DNA from: RGIG3009 sp045595445
Lineage (GTDB): Bacteria; Bacillota; Clostridia; Oscillospirales; Acutalibacteraceae
NCBI GenBank assembly: GCA_045595445.1
Contig: JAZOAK010000078.1
Span: forward strand, 1 to 45,036
Length of the DNA stretch: 45,036 bases
Direction of reading: 5' to 3'
Shown: piece after piece, positions 1-6,303 of the stretch
Layout: each line of letters starts with the position of its first letter
Position numbering within the stretch: the first letter of the stretch is position 1
Program-made: the position numbers and the translations under genes
Notes under the pieces: model-generated
Databases searched by the model: none
What the model was told of the DNA's origin: nothing
What the model saw: only the letters and a program-made list of their open reading frames with translations

Positions 1-30
1 CCACCCCAATCGGGGTGGTCTTTGTTTTTG

Positions 31-175
31 CCGAAGGGGATCGAAGCGGTCCGTTAAGAAAACGGTCCGGTGGACTGTTTTTAGGACCGAGGGATTCCAC
101 CGCCCTCATTCGCTGTACCGAAACTCATAAACGAGATCAAAACTACCGCACTGTACAAATAACCCTTCGGGTCCA
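31..175. repeat. Structured repeat, copy 1
   Basis: Outer stem GGTCC/GGACC encloses an inner hairpin AAAACGGTCC-GGT-GGACTGTTTT with one G-T wobble, followed by GAGGG/CCCTC. It lacks the first C of the opening CCCGAAGGGG and is preceded by a short hairpin CCACCCC/GGGGTGG at 1-18. Confidence 0.75.
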
Positions 176-186
176 CTCCGAAGGAG

Positions 187-333
187 CCCGAAGGGGATCG
201 AAGCGGTCCGTTAAGAAAACAGTCCGGTGGACTGTTTTTAGGACCGAGGGATTGCACCGCCCTCATTCGCTGTACCGAAACTCAAAGACGAGCACCCCAC
301 TACCGCACTGTGCAAAACCACTTCGGGTCCACC
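187..333. repeat. Structured repeat, copy 2
   Basis: Same layout as copy 1. The outer stem GGTCC (205-209)/GGACC (241-245) and inner hairpin AAAACAGTCC (216-225)/GGACTGTTTT (229-238) are perfect. The segment after the core has diverged (CTCAAAGACGAGCACC instead of CTCATAAACGAGATC). Confidence 0.75.
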
Positions 334-373
334 AAAAACAAAAGCACACCGCTCGGTGTGCTTTTTGTTTTTG

Positions 374-518
374 CCCGAAGGGGATCGAAAGCCCGTGAAG
401 AAAACGCCACAGTGTGGCGTTTTTAGGGCGTAGCGTTCCACCGCCCTCATTCGCTGTACCGAAACTCATAAACGAGATCAAAACTACCGCACTGTACAAA
501 CGACCCTTCGGGTCCACC
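374..518. repeat. Structured repeat, copy 3
   Basis: The outer stem has become GCCC (391-394)/GGGC (426-429) and the inner hairpin AAAACGCCAC (401-410)/GTGGCGTTTT (414-423). Both arms of both stems changed together relative to copies 1 and 2, so pairing is kept while sequence is not. Confidence 0.75.
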
Positions 519-579
519 AAAAGCAAGGCAAGGCCTTGCTTTTGGTATTTCTCTTCTCTGTATCGGTGTCGGATTTTTA

Positions 580-864
580 TTAAAATCCTTCTTCACCATT
601 CCCATTGTTCAACGCTTCTGTCACAATTTTCGTTGCTAAACAAAACCCATCACAAAACGCCTGCTCTGCAACTGCAAGTGTATATTCACTTACACAATCT
701 GTGTACGCTTCAAAAATTTTTGCAGGAACTTTATCAAGCAATTTTTCAAGTTTTTCTAAATTTTGTTGCATCAAAGCTTCAAGTTGTTTTATATCGGAGT
801 TGTTCTCGCCTAAATAACGGATAGGGTCAAGATTCCCACTCCAAAGCGCTGCTATTGTTTTCAT
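580..864 (-). CDS. DUF6809-type small protein
   Basis: A 94-residue acidic, helical, soluble protein with no signal peptide. It resembles the DUF6809 family of small clostridial proteins, which start with an MK..xALYxGN-like segment (here MKTIAALWSGNLDP), have a central charged helix and end with an F..G..LA...V.E segment (here FCDGFCLATKIVTEAL). Function unknown for the family. The start is ATG at 864, with a GTG one codon upstream as the alternative. It is divergent from the XRE repressor gene and its promoter spacer is filled by a dyad that the repressor could bind, so it is probably the regulated partner of that repressor. Family assignment is from memory of sequence pattern. Confidence 0.6.
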   Translation of the reverse strand: MKTIAALWSGNLDPIRYLGENNSDIKQLEALMQQNLEKLEKLLDKVPAKIFEAYTDCVSEYTLAVAEQAFCDGFCLATKIVTEALNNGNGEEGF

Positions 865-905
865 CACATTCCATCACCCTTATACAAAGTATTGTTCTGA
901 TAAAC

Positions 906-935
906 ACTATAACACCGCACGGTGTTATTTGTCAA
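906..935 (-). promoter_or_regulatory. Promoter of the DUF6809 gene
   Basis: Reading leftward, TTGACA (935-930), an 18 bp spacer and TATAGT (911-906). The first operator dyad fills the spacer and the second abuts the -35, an arrangement that suits repression. Confidence 0.65.
911..926. promoter_or_regulatory. Operator dyad 1
   Basis: Perfect 16 bp palindrome AACACCG-CA-CGGTGTT inside the spacer of the leftward promoter. Likely binding site for the XRE protein encoded at 993-1196. Confidence 0.65.
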
Positions 936-949
936 CACCGAATGGTGTT
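934..949. promoter_or_regulatory. Operator dyad 2
   Basis: AACACC-GAAT-GGTGTT, the same half-site as dyad 1, 23 bp away (about two helical turns). It overlaps the leftward -35 and lies just upstream of a probable rightward -10 (TATACT, 956-961) for the XRE gene, so autoregulation is likely. Confidence 0.6.
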
Positions 950-992
950 TTATTGTATACTGTTTTTGCAGTCTACACAGGGATGTGAATCT

Positions 993-1196
993 ATGTTCAT
1001 TTATCAACATATCCGCGACCTAAGAGAAGACCATGAAAAAACACAGAAGGAGATCGCCACCTTGTTAAATATGCAACCTACCGTTTATCAACGGTACGAG
1101 CGCGGCGAGCGAGAACTCCCTTTGTGGGCAGCTATCAAATTAGCGGATTATTACAAGGTAACCCTTGACTATTTGGTAGGCCGCGATTTTCAATGA
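993..1196 (+). CDS. XRE/Cro-type helix-turn-helix repressor
   Basis: A 67-residue single-domain DNA-binding protein of the Cro/C1 type: helix 1 IRDLREDHEKTQKEIATLL, recognition segment around QPTVYQRYERGERELP, and the common ending IKLADYYKVTLDYLVGR. The ATG at 993 is chosen because the domain begins there; the longer frame upstream would run through the operators. It has no sensor or dimerisation extension, so it probably acts as a compact repressor of itself and of the divergent DUF6809 gene. A Rho-independent terminator follows. Confidence 0.85.
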   Translation: MFIYQHIRDLREDHEKTQKEIATLLNMQPTVYQRYERGERELPLWAAIKLADYYKVTLDYLVGRDFQ

Positions 1197-1207
1197 TTTT
1201 TGTGTGT

Positions 1208-1236
1208 AAAACACCGGTGCACCCGGTGTTTTATTT
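1208..1236 (+). terminator. Terminator after the XRE gene
   Basis: Stem AAAACACCGG (1208-1217) / CCGGTGTTTT (1223-1232) with a 5 nt loop, then ATTTGTT. Its core, ACACCGG/CCGGTGT, echoes the operator half-site. Confidence 0.75.
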
Positions 1237-1241
1237 GTTCT

Positions 1242-1328
1242 TCAATACGGGACAGTCGCGGGCGAGTCCTCTGCAAGATACCCCAAAATTTGTGGGACTG
1301 TTTCCCCCAAAAATTCCCCCGCGTTCAT
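1242..1328 (-). CDS. Possible 28-residue ORF, doubtful
   Basis: ATG at 1328 is preceded by GAGGAAAGT, a plausible ribosome binding site, and opens a 28-codon frame beginning MNAGEFLGETVPQILGYLAE. No family recognised. It could instead be a decayed or dispersed repeat fragment; it is recorded because it is the only content of the 1237-1386 gap. Confidence 0.2.
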   Translation of the reverse strand: MNAGEFLGETVPQILGYLAEDSPATVPY

Positions 1329-1386
1329 ACTTTCCTCACATTTGCGTTGTAGAATGATGTGGTATCCTAACGAAAGGAAGACTCGG

Positions 1387-2163
1387 ATGAAAGCAAAAAA
1401 GCCGACACGGCTGTATCGATTTCTCAAATGGTGCTTGCAGGTATGCTACCCCAAAACCGCTGTCGTGGGCGCCGAAAATCTGCCGGACGAGCCGATCGTG
1501 ATCGTGGGCAATCACACGCAGATGAACGGACCGATTGTCTGCGAATTTTATATGCCGTTTGAGCGATACACCTGGTGCGCGGGCGAAATGATGGATCTCA
1601 AAGAAGTTCCCGCCTATGCCTATACCGATTTTTGGTCGCAAAAGCCAAAATACAGCCGCCCATTTTATAAGCTGCTGTCATATCTTATCGCGCCGCTCGC
1701 GGTGTGTATTTTCAACAATGCCAACACCATCGGCGTGTATCACGACGCCCGCGTGGTATCCACTTTTAAGCAAACCGTCACACGCTTGCAAGAGGGTGCA
1801 AGCGTCGTGGTGTTTCCGGAATACGATGCTCCCCACAATCATATTATCAACGACTTTCACGATAAATTCATTGACGTCGCCAAGTTATACTATAAGAAAA
1901 CCGGCAAAGAGTTGTTATTTGCCCCGCTATACATTGCTCCGCGGCTGAAAACCGCGTATCTCGGCAAACCGATCCGTTTTTCCCACGATGCGCCCTTGGA
2001 TGAAGAGCGCCGTCGCATCTGCGAATATCTGATGAACGAGATCACCGCTATCGCGTGCAGCCTGCCGCAACACACGGTCGTCCCCTATCGCAACATTCCG
2101 CGCAAACACTATCCTTGTAACATTCAAAACGAGGTGTCCGAACATGAAAAAACCCGTCATTGA
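1387..2163 (+). CDS. Lysophospholipid/1-acylglycerol-3-phosphate acyltransferase family protein
   Basis: A 258-residue PlsC-superfamily protein that would transfer an acyl chain to a glycerol-phosphate or related lipid at the inner face of the membrane. The family's NHxxxxD-type block appears as NHTQMNGP (about residues 39-46), where the usual Asp position is occupied by Gly/Pro; this variant is seen in some clostridial members. A second block, VVFPEYDAPHNH (about 139-150), matches the FPEG-type substrate loop with E followed by YD. The start at 1387 follows GAAAGGA. Its last 20 bp overlap the PAP2 gene, so the two are probably translated together. Confidence 0.75.
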   Translation: MKAKKPTRLYRFLKWCLQVCYPKTAVVGAENLPDEPIVIVGNHTQMNGPIVCEFYMPFERYTWCAGEMMDLKEVPAYAYTDFWSQKPKYSRPFYKLLSYLIAPLAVCIFNNANTIGVYHDARVVSTFKQTVTRLQEGASVVVFPEYDAPHNHIINDFHDKFIDVAKLYYKKTGKELLFAPLYIAPRLKTAYLGKPIRFSHDAPLDEERRRICEYLMNEITAIACSLPQHTVVPYRNIPRKHYPCNIQNEVSEHEKTRH

Positions 2164-2830
2164 TTACCGCCAATTTCGGTTATCCAAACTGAAAGGCCCC
2201 GAGTTCTCGCATCTGCTGTTACTGCTCGGTTGGGTCGGCTATTTTATACTGTATTTTTTAACCGAAAATCTGATTCCTGCCGAAAAATGCACACCCGTAC
2301 ATTCCGTTTTGGATGATCTCATTCCGTTTTGCGAATGGTTTGTAATTCCTTACGTGTTTTGGTACGTGCTGATCGTGATCTCGCTCGGGTATTTTCTTTT
2401 ATACAATGTCGATAGCTTCAAACGGCTGCAAACGTTTATCATCGTCACCCAGATTGTCGCCATGGCGGCCTACATTCTGTTCCCCACCCGCCAAGACCTG
2501 CGGCCGACAGAGTTCGCACACGACAACCTGCTGACACAACTTGTCGGCGCGTTGTATACGTTCGACACCAACACCGGTGTCTGTCCGTCGCTTCACGTGG
2601 CGTATTCACTCGGCATCGCCTCCGTCTGGGTTAAAGAAAAGGGCGCTTCACCTTGGTGGAAAGCGTTCGTGGTAATCTCCGTAATCCTTATCTGTCTGTC
2701 CACCGCATTTATCAAGCAACATTCGGTAGTCGACATCGCCGCGGCGCTGCCTGTCGGCTTACTCGCCGAAGGCATCGTCTACGGTAAGGAGTATTGGTTT
2801 ATCCGTTTTAGGAAAAAACAAACGGCATAA
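2144..2830 (+). CDS. PAP2-family membrane phosphatase/phosphotransferase
   Basis: A 228-residue polytopic membrane protein with about five hydrophobic segments. The PAP2 signature is present: CPSLHVAYS (about residues 147-155, motif 2 PSxH) and HSVVDIAAA (about 193-201, motif 3 with the nucleophilic His and partner Asp). Motif 1 (KxxxxxxRP) is not obvious; the spacing and lone Ser-His plus His-Asp motifs resemble the inositol phosphorylceramide synthase-like branch, which transfers phospho-head groups between lipids. Overlap with the upstream acyltransferase suggests a two-gene lipid-modifying unit. The exact substrate cannot be read from sequence. Confidence 0.8.
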   Translation: MKKPVIDYRQFRLSKLKGPEFSHLLLLLGWVGYFILYFLTENLIPAEKCTPVHSVLDDLIPFCEWFVIPYVFWYVLIVISLGYFLLYNVDSFKRLQTFIIVTQIVAMAAYILFPTRQDLRPTEFAHDNLLTQLVGALYTFDTNTGVCPSLHVAYSLGIASVWVKEKGASPWWKAFVVISVILICLSTAFIKQHSVVDIAAALPVGLLAEGIVYGKEYWFIRFRKKQTA

Positions 2831-2837
2831 TTTCCAA

Positions 2838-2880
2838 AACAGTCCTCTTGTTTTTGGCAAGAGGACTGTTGCTTTTTTAT
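2838..2880 (+). terminator. Terminator after the PAP2 gene
   Basis: 13 bp stem AACAGTCCTCTTG/CAAGAGGACTGTT with a 7 nt loop, followed by GCTTTTTTAT. The -35 of the next promoter overlaps the tail. Confidence 0.9.
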
Positions 2881-2898
2881 ATACAGATGTGTTATAAT
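2869..2898 (+). promoter_or_regulatory. Promoter of the OPT-pqqD operon
   Basis: TTGCTT (2869-2874), 18 bp, TATAAT (2893-2898), about 55 bp before the OPT start. Confidence 0.55.
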
Positions 2899-2912
2899 AG
2901 GCAAGATTTCAA

Positions 2913-2938
2913 TGCGGCACCGTAAAAGCCGTGCCGCA
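2913..2938 (+). promoter_or_regulatory. 5' UTR hairpin of the OPT operon
   Basis: Perfect 8 bp stem TGCGGCAC/GTGCCGCA with a 10 nt loop, ending a few bases before the ribosome binding site ACGGAGGA. There is no T run, so it is not a terminator; it could influence translation or mRNA stability. Confidence 0.45.
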
Positions 2939-2951
2939 GAACGGAGGAACT

Positions 2952-4868
2952 ATGGACAAGCAAGCAGAATTTAAGCCGTATATCCCCGCAGAACGAGTCA
3001 CCCCCGAACTCACGGTCACATCCATTGTGATCGGTATTCTGTTGGCGGTTATCTTCGGCGCTGCAAACGCGTATTTGGGACTGCGCGTCGGTATGACGGT
3101 ATCGGCATCCATTCCCGCAGCGGTCATCGCCATGGGCGTTATCCGCGTACTTATGCGTAAAAACTCGATTTTGGAAAGCAACATCGTACAGACCATCGGC
3201 TCTGCCGGTGAGTCGCTCGCGGCAGGTGCGATCTTCACCCTGCCCGCACTGTTTATCTGGGCGGCAGAAGGCAAGGGTGAAAACCCCGGCATTCTGGAAA
3301 TCACGTTGATTGCCCTCATCGGCGGTCTGCTCGGCGTATTCTTCATGGTACCGCTGCGCAACGCGCTGATCGTCAAAGAGCACGGCATCCTCCCCTATCC
3401 CGAGGGCGCGGCATGTGCCGAAGTGCTGCTGGCGGGTGAGGAAGGCGGTTCCAATGCCTCCACCGTGTTCGCCGGTATGGGCTTTGCCGCTCTCTTTAAG
3501 TTCATCATTGACGGTTTGAAAGCGGTATCCGGTGAGATCACCCTTGCCGTCAAGGGCTTTGCCGGTGCCATCGGCACGCAGATCTATCCTGCTGTTATGA
3601 GCGTCGGTTACATCTGCGGCCCGCGCATTTCATCGTATATGTTCGCCGGCGGCTTGCTCAGCTGGGTGGTCATCATCCCGCTGATCGTGGTATTTGGTTC
3701 GAGCATTGTTATGTACCCCGGCACCGTTACCATTGGCGAGATGTTTGCCGATGGCGGCGCTTCGGCGATTTGGAGCTCATACATCCGTTATATCGGCGCG
3801 GGCGCTCTGGCCACCGGCGGTATCATCAGCCTTATCAAATCCCTGCCGCTCATCATCAAAACCTTCAGCGGCGCGATCAAGAGCATGGTCGGCGCGGGTG
3901 CCGCATCCGGCAAGCGCACGGAAAAAGACATCAGCCTGCTGATCGTCATCCCGGCGATCGTCGTGCTGACACTGCTTGTGTGGCTCATCCCCGCGATTCC
4001 CGTCAGCCTGCTCGGCGCGTTTATCGTGGTACTGTTCGGCTTCTTCTTTGCCACCGTATCGTCGCGTATGGTGGGTTTGGTCGGCAGCAGTAACAACCCT
4101 GTTTCCGGTATGGCAATCGCCACCTTGCTGTTCACCACCCTGATTCTCAAATTCACCGGCGCCACCGGTATTGCGGGTATGACCAGCGCCATCGCGATCG
4201 GGTCGATCATCTGCATCGTGTGCGCCATCGCGGGCGACACCTCGCAAGACTTGAAAACCGGTTTCCTGCTCGGTTCCACGCCGCGCAAACAGCAGATCGG
4301 TGAGATCATCGGTGTTGTGGCATCCGCCTTTGCCATCGGCGGCACGCTGTACCTGCTCGCAAGCGCCTGGGAATTTGGCTCGGCGGAACTGCCCGCCCCG
4401 CAGGCAGGGCTTATGAAGCTCATCACCGAGGGCGTTATGGAAGGTAACCTGCCGTGGAACCTCGTGTTTATCGGTGTCGCGATTGCGGTGCTGGTTGAAG
4501 TGCTCGGTATTCCGGTACTTCCCTTTGCGATCGGTGTATACCTGCCGGTACACCTCAATGCCTGCATCATGGTCGGCGGCTTACTCCGTCTGGTGCTGGA
4601 TAAGCTGCGCTACAAGGATGAGGGGACCAAAACCGCCGTGGTCAACGACGGTGTGCTGTTCTGCTCGGGTATGATTGCGGGCGAAGGCCTCGTCGGTATC
4701 TTGCTCGCGGTATTCGCCGTGTTTGGCTTGGATAAAACGCTTAACCTGTCGGCACGCTTCGGTATCCCGCAGGTGGTGTCCGACATCGGCGGATTGGTAC
4801 TGTTTGCGATCATCATTCTGACCGTTCTCAAATTCTCCGTGTGGAAGAAACGGAATCGTAAAGCATGA
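2952..4868 (+). CDS. OPT family oligopeptide transporter
   Basis: A 638-residue, highly hydrophobic protein with about 14-16 membrane segments. It begins with a short cytosolic stretch, YIPAERVTPELT, then IVIGILLAVIFGAANAYLGL, the hallmark N-terminus of the OPT/YSL family (proton-coupled import of small peptides or metal chelates). Other family blocks: IPAAVIAMG, GxAGESLAAG (here SAGESLAAG), LPYPEGAACAEVL at about 150, and SSNNPVSGM near 390. The length is typical of bacterial members (TIGR00733-like). The start follows GGAGGAACT. The stop overlaps the ATG of the PqqD-like gene, so the two are translationally coupled. Confidence 0.92.
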   Translation: MDKQAEFKPYIPAERVTPELTVTSIVIGILLAVIFGAANAYLGLRVGMTVSASIPAAVIAMGVIRVLMRKNSILESNIVQTIGSAGESLAAGAIFTLPALFIWAAEGKGENPGILEITLIALIGGLLGVFFMVPLRNALIVKEHGILPYPEGAACAEVLLAGEEGGSNASTVFAGMGFAALFKFIIDGLKAVSGEITLAVKGFAGAIGTQIYPAVMSVGYICGPRISSYMFAGGLLSWVVIIPLIVVFGSSIVMYPGTVTIGEMFADGGASAIWSSYIRYIGAGALATGGIISLIKSLPLIIKTFSGAIKSMVGAGAASGKRTEKDISLLIVIPAIVVLTLLVWLIPAIPVSLLGAFIVVLFGFFFATVSSRMVGLVGSSNNPVSGMAIATLLFTTLILKFTGATGIAGMTSAIAIGSIICIVCAIAGDTSQDLKTGFLLGSTPRKQQIGEIIGVVASAFAIGGTLYLLASAWEFGSAELPAPQAGLMKLITEGVMEGNLPWNLVFIGVAIAVLVEVLGIPVLPFAIGVYLPVHLNACIMVGGLLRLVLDKLRYKDEGTKTAVVNDGVLFCSGMIAGEGLVGILLAVFAVFGLDKTLNLSARFGIPQVVSDIGGLVLFAIIILTVLKFSVWKKRNRKA

Positions 4869-5215
4869 AACATAAACAAGTAATTCCTGAAAATTATCTG
4901 GAAAAAGTGCCCGCTCACAACTCCGCCATCGGTTGGACAGCCGATGACGCGGGAATCGTCACACTCGAGATTGAAAACAAGGGCGTTGTCAATCGCATCG
5001 CCCAAAAACTGCTCAAAAAGCCGAAGATCACCTACATTCATTTGGATGAAAACGGTAGCTTTGTCTGGCCGCTGATTGACGGTAAAAGCAGCATCCTCGA
5101 GTTGGGGAAAGCAGTTGACGAGCACTTCGGCGAAGCCGCCCATCCGTTGTATGAACGGCTCGCGAAATTTTTTCAGATATTGGATAGCTATGGGTTTGTC
5201 ACCTGGGTGAAATAA
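4865..5215 (+). CDS. PqqD-family (RRE-like) small protein
   Basis: A 116-residue soluble protein. The PqqD-like winged-helix fold is suggested by the block ITYIHLDENGSFVWPLIDGKSSILEL (positions about 58-83), the 'LNxxGxxIWxLIDG' motif of PqqD-type peptide-recognition (RRE) domains. In RiPP pathways such domains bind leader peptides. Here no radical-SAM enzyme or precursor peptide is adjacent; the only partner is the OPT transporter, overlapped by 4 bp (ATGA). It may therefore act as a binding subunit or adapter of that transporter; this is inference. A strong bidirectional terminator follows. Confidence 0.75.
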   Translation: MKHKQVIPENYLEKVPAHNSAIGWTADDAGIVTLEIENKGVVNRIAQKLLKKPKITYIHLDENGSFVWPLIDGKSSILELGKAVDEHFGEAAHPLYERLAKFFQILDSYGFVTWVK

Positions 5216-5217
5216 CA

Positions 5218-5252
5218 AAACACCGCTGAGCAATGCTCAGCGGTGTTTTTTA
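5218..5252. terminator. Bidirectional terminator between pqqD-like and hydrolase genes
   Basis: 14 bp stem AAACACCGCTGAGC/GCTCAGCGGTGTTT with a 3 nt loop and T runs on both strands; it serves both convergent transcripts. Confidence 0.9.
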
Positions 5253-6176
5253 TAACCCGAACGTAAACTCTCGCAAGGCTTCAACGTATCCCGCTCCGTC
5301 CAGCATATAACTGAGGCCGTGCCCCGCACGGGAGACGATCACCAGTTTCTTTTCAGCAGCGCATACCTCGTAATTTTCGCGGCTCATGTCGCAGGGGACG
5401 TACGCATCGTCGTCACCGTGAAAGAAAATGACCGGCAGTTTACAAATTTTCATTGCCTCAATCGGCGGTGTTTCCTCCACGTCAAAGCCACCGTAAAGCC
5501 TGCCACCGAGCCGCACAAACGGATACAGCAGCTCGGCAGGCAACTTCATATCGCAAATTACCTTTTTAATAATCGCGCGCGCCGAGGTATACCCGCAATC
5601 CGCAAGCACACCCTTAACGTTCGGCGGTAACGGCTTTGCTGCCGCCATCATCACGGTAGCGGCGCCCATGGAAATACCGGTCAGCACGATCTTCACGTCC
5701 GCACCGAAGCGACGAAGCATAAACTCCACCCACGACACGCAATCGCGGCTCTCATACACACCAAACGTAATAATACGCCCCTCGCTTTGACCGCTCGCCC
5801 GCTGATCGACAATCAGAGCACTGCGTCCAAGCGCAAAGCTGCGCTGCACCCCGCCGCACAAATCACGCTCTGCTGCGCCGCGATAACCGTGAAACATCAA
5901 TTCAATGGGTGCACCCGGCGCATATTCGTAATATTTACCGCACAGTTTGAGTCCGTCAAAAGAAGTGATGCTGACTTCCTCAAAGGGAATTGACCTTACC
6001 TCTTTCATCCACTTGACCATCGTATCGCGATACGGCTCGTACACCCGCCCCGGCGGGATGTGAATTTCCTCATCGGACTTTTCCCGCTTCGGCACAAAAA
6101 ACGCCATATAGAAGCACACAAACGAGATCAGCAATATCGCGGCAATAACACCAAGGGCGATCCATACAAACACCAT
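5250..6176 (-). CDS. Membrane-anchored alpha/beta hydrolase
   Basis: A 308-residue alpha/beta hydrolase of the serine aminopeptidase/BAAT-like type. One N-terminal membrane segment (about residues 3-27) anchors the catalytic domain. Visible elements: oxyanion block FHGYRG, nucleophile elbow GISMGA (Ser near 175), acidic residue in FHGDDDAYVP and catalytic His in AGHGLSY near the C-terminus. The start is ATG at 6176, 5 bases after GGAGAGG; upstream in-frame ATGs lack a site. Substrate unknown; likely an esterase, lipase or peptidase. It is monocistronic, with its own promoter. Confidence 0.85.
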   Translation of the reverse strand: MVFVWIALGVIAAILLISFVCFYMAFFVPKREKSDEEIHIPPGRVYEPYRDTMVKWMKEVRSIPFEEVSITSFDGLKLCGKYYEYAPGAPIELMFHGYRGAAERDLCGGVQRSFALGRSALIVDQRASGQSEGRIITFGVYESRDCVSWVEFMLRRFGADVKIVLTGISMGAATVMMAAAKPLPPNVKGVLADCGYTSARAIIKKVICDMKLPAELLYPFVRLGGRLYGGFDVEETPPIEAMKICKLPVIFFHGDDDAYVPCDMSRENYEVCAAEKKLVIVSRAGHGLSYMLDGAGYVEALREFTFGL

Positions 6177-6198
6177 CGTATCCTCTCCATTCGGTTTC

Positions 6199-6227
6199 AT
6201 TGTACCACCAAGCGCCCGCCGATTCAA
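6199..6227 (-). promoter_or_regulatory. Promoter of the alpha/beta hydrolase gene
   Basis: Leftward TTGAAT (6227-6222), 17 bp, TACAAT (6204-6199). Confidence 0.55.
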
Positions 6228-6303
6228 GAATTGGCAATTGAATTTCCTTGCTTTTTGTCAGATTATCCAGTAAACTCGTGTATAGAGGGATAAGGAGGGT
6301 TTT

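Larger units (their letters stand above)
1..560. repeat. Array of three ~146 bp structured repeats separated by hairpins
   Basis: This gene-free stretch holds three direct copies of one unit (31-175, 187-333, 374-518). Each starts with CCGAAGGGGATCGAA, carries a hairpin ending in a T run, then a core shared by all three (CCGCCCTCATTCGCTGTACC), and ends in TTCGGGTCCA. The junctions are large palindromes: the closing CTTCGGG of one unit pairs with the opening CCCGAAG of the next around a different inner hairpin each time (CTCC/GGAG at 175-185; GCACACCG/CGGTGTGC near 344-361). The last unit is followed by a 13 bp stem, CCAAAAGCAAGGC/GCCTTGCTTTTGG. I see no credible coding function; open frames through it stay open on both strands only because of its composition. 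It may be a dispersed repeat family of this lineage, or a structured RNA. Confidence 0.8.

Noticed and set aside
15..526. Short frames on both strands across the left repeat array
   Set aside because: The same peptide fragments recur in each repeat copy because the DNA is repeated; hairpins and T runs cross them.
1..560. Left array as a CRISPR or tRNA cluster
   Set aside because: Units are ~146 bp and mostly identical throughout, not short repeats with unique spacers; no tRNA cloverleaf could be drawn although units end in GGGTCCACC.
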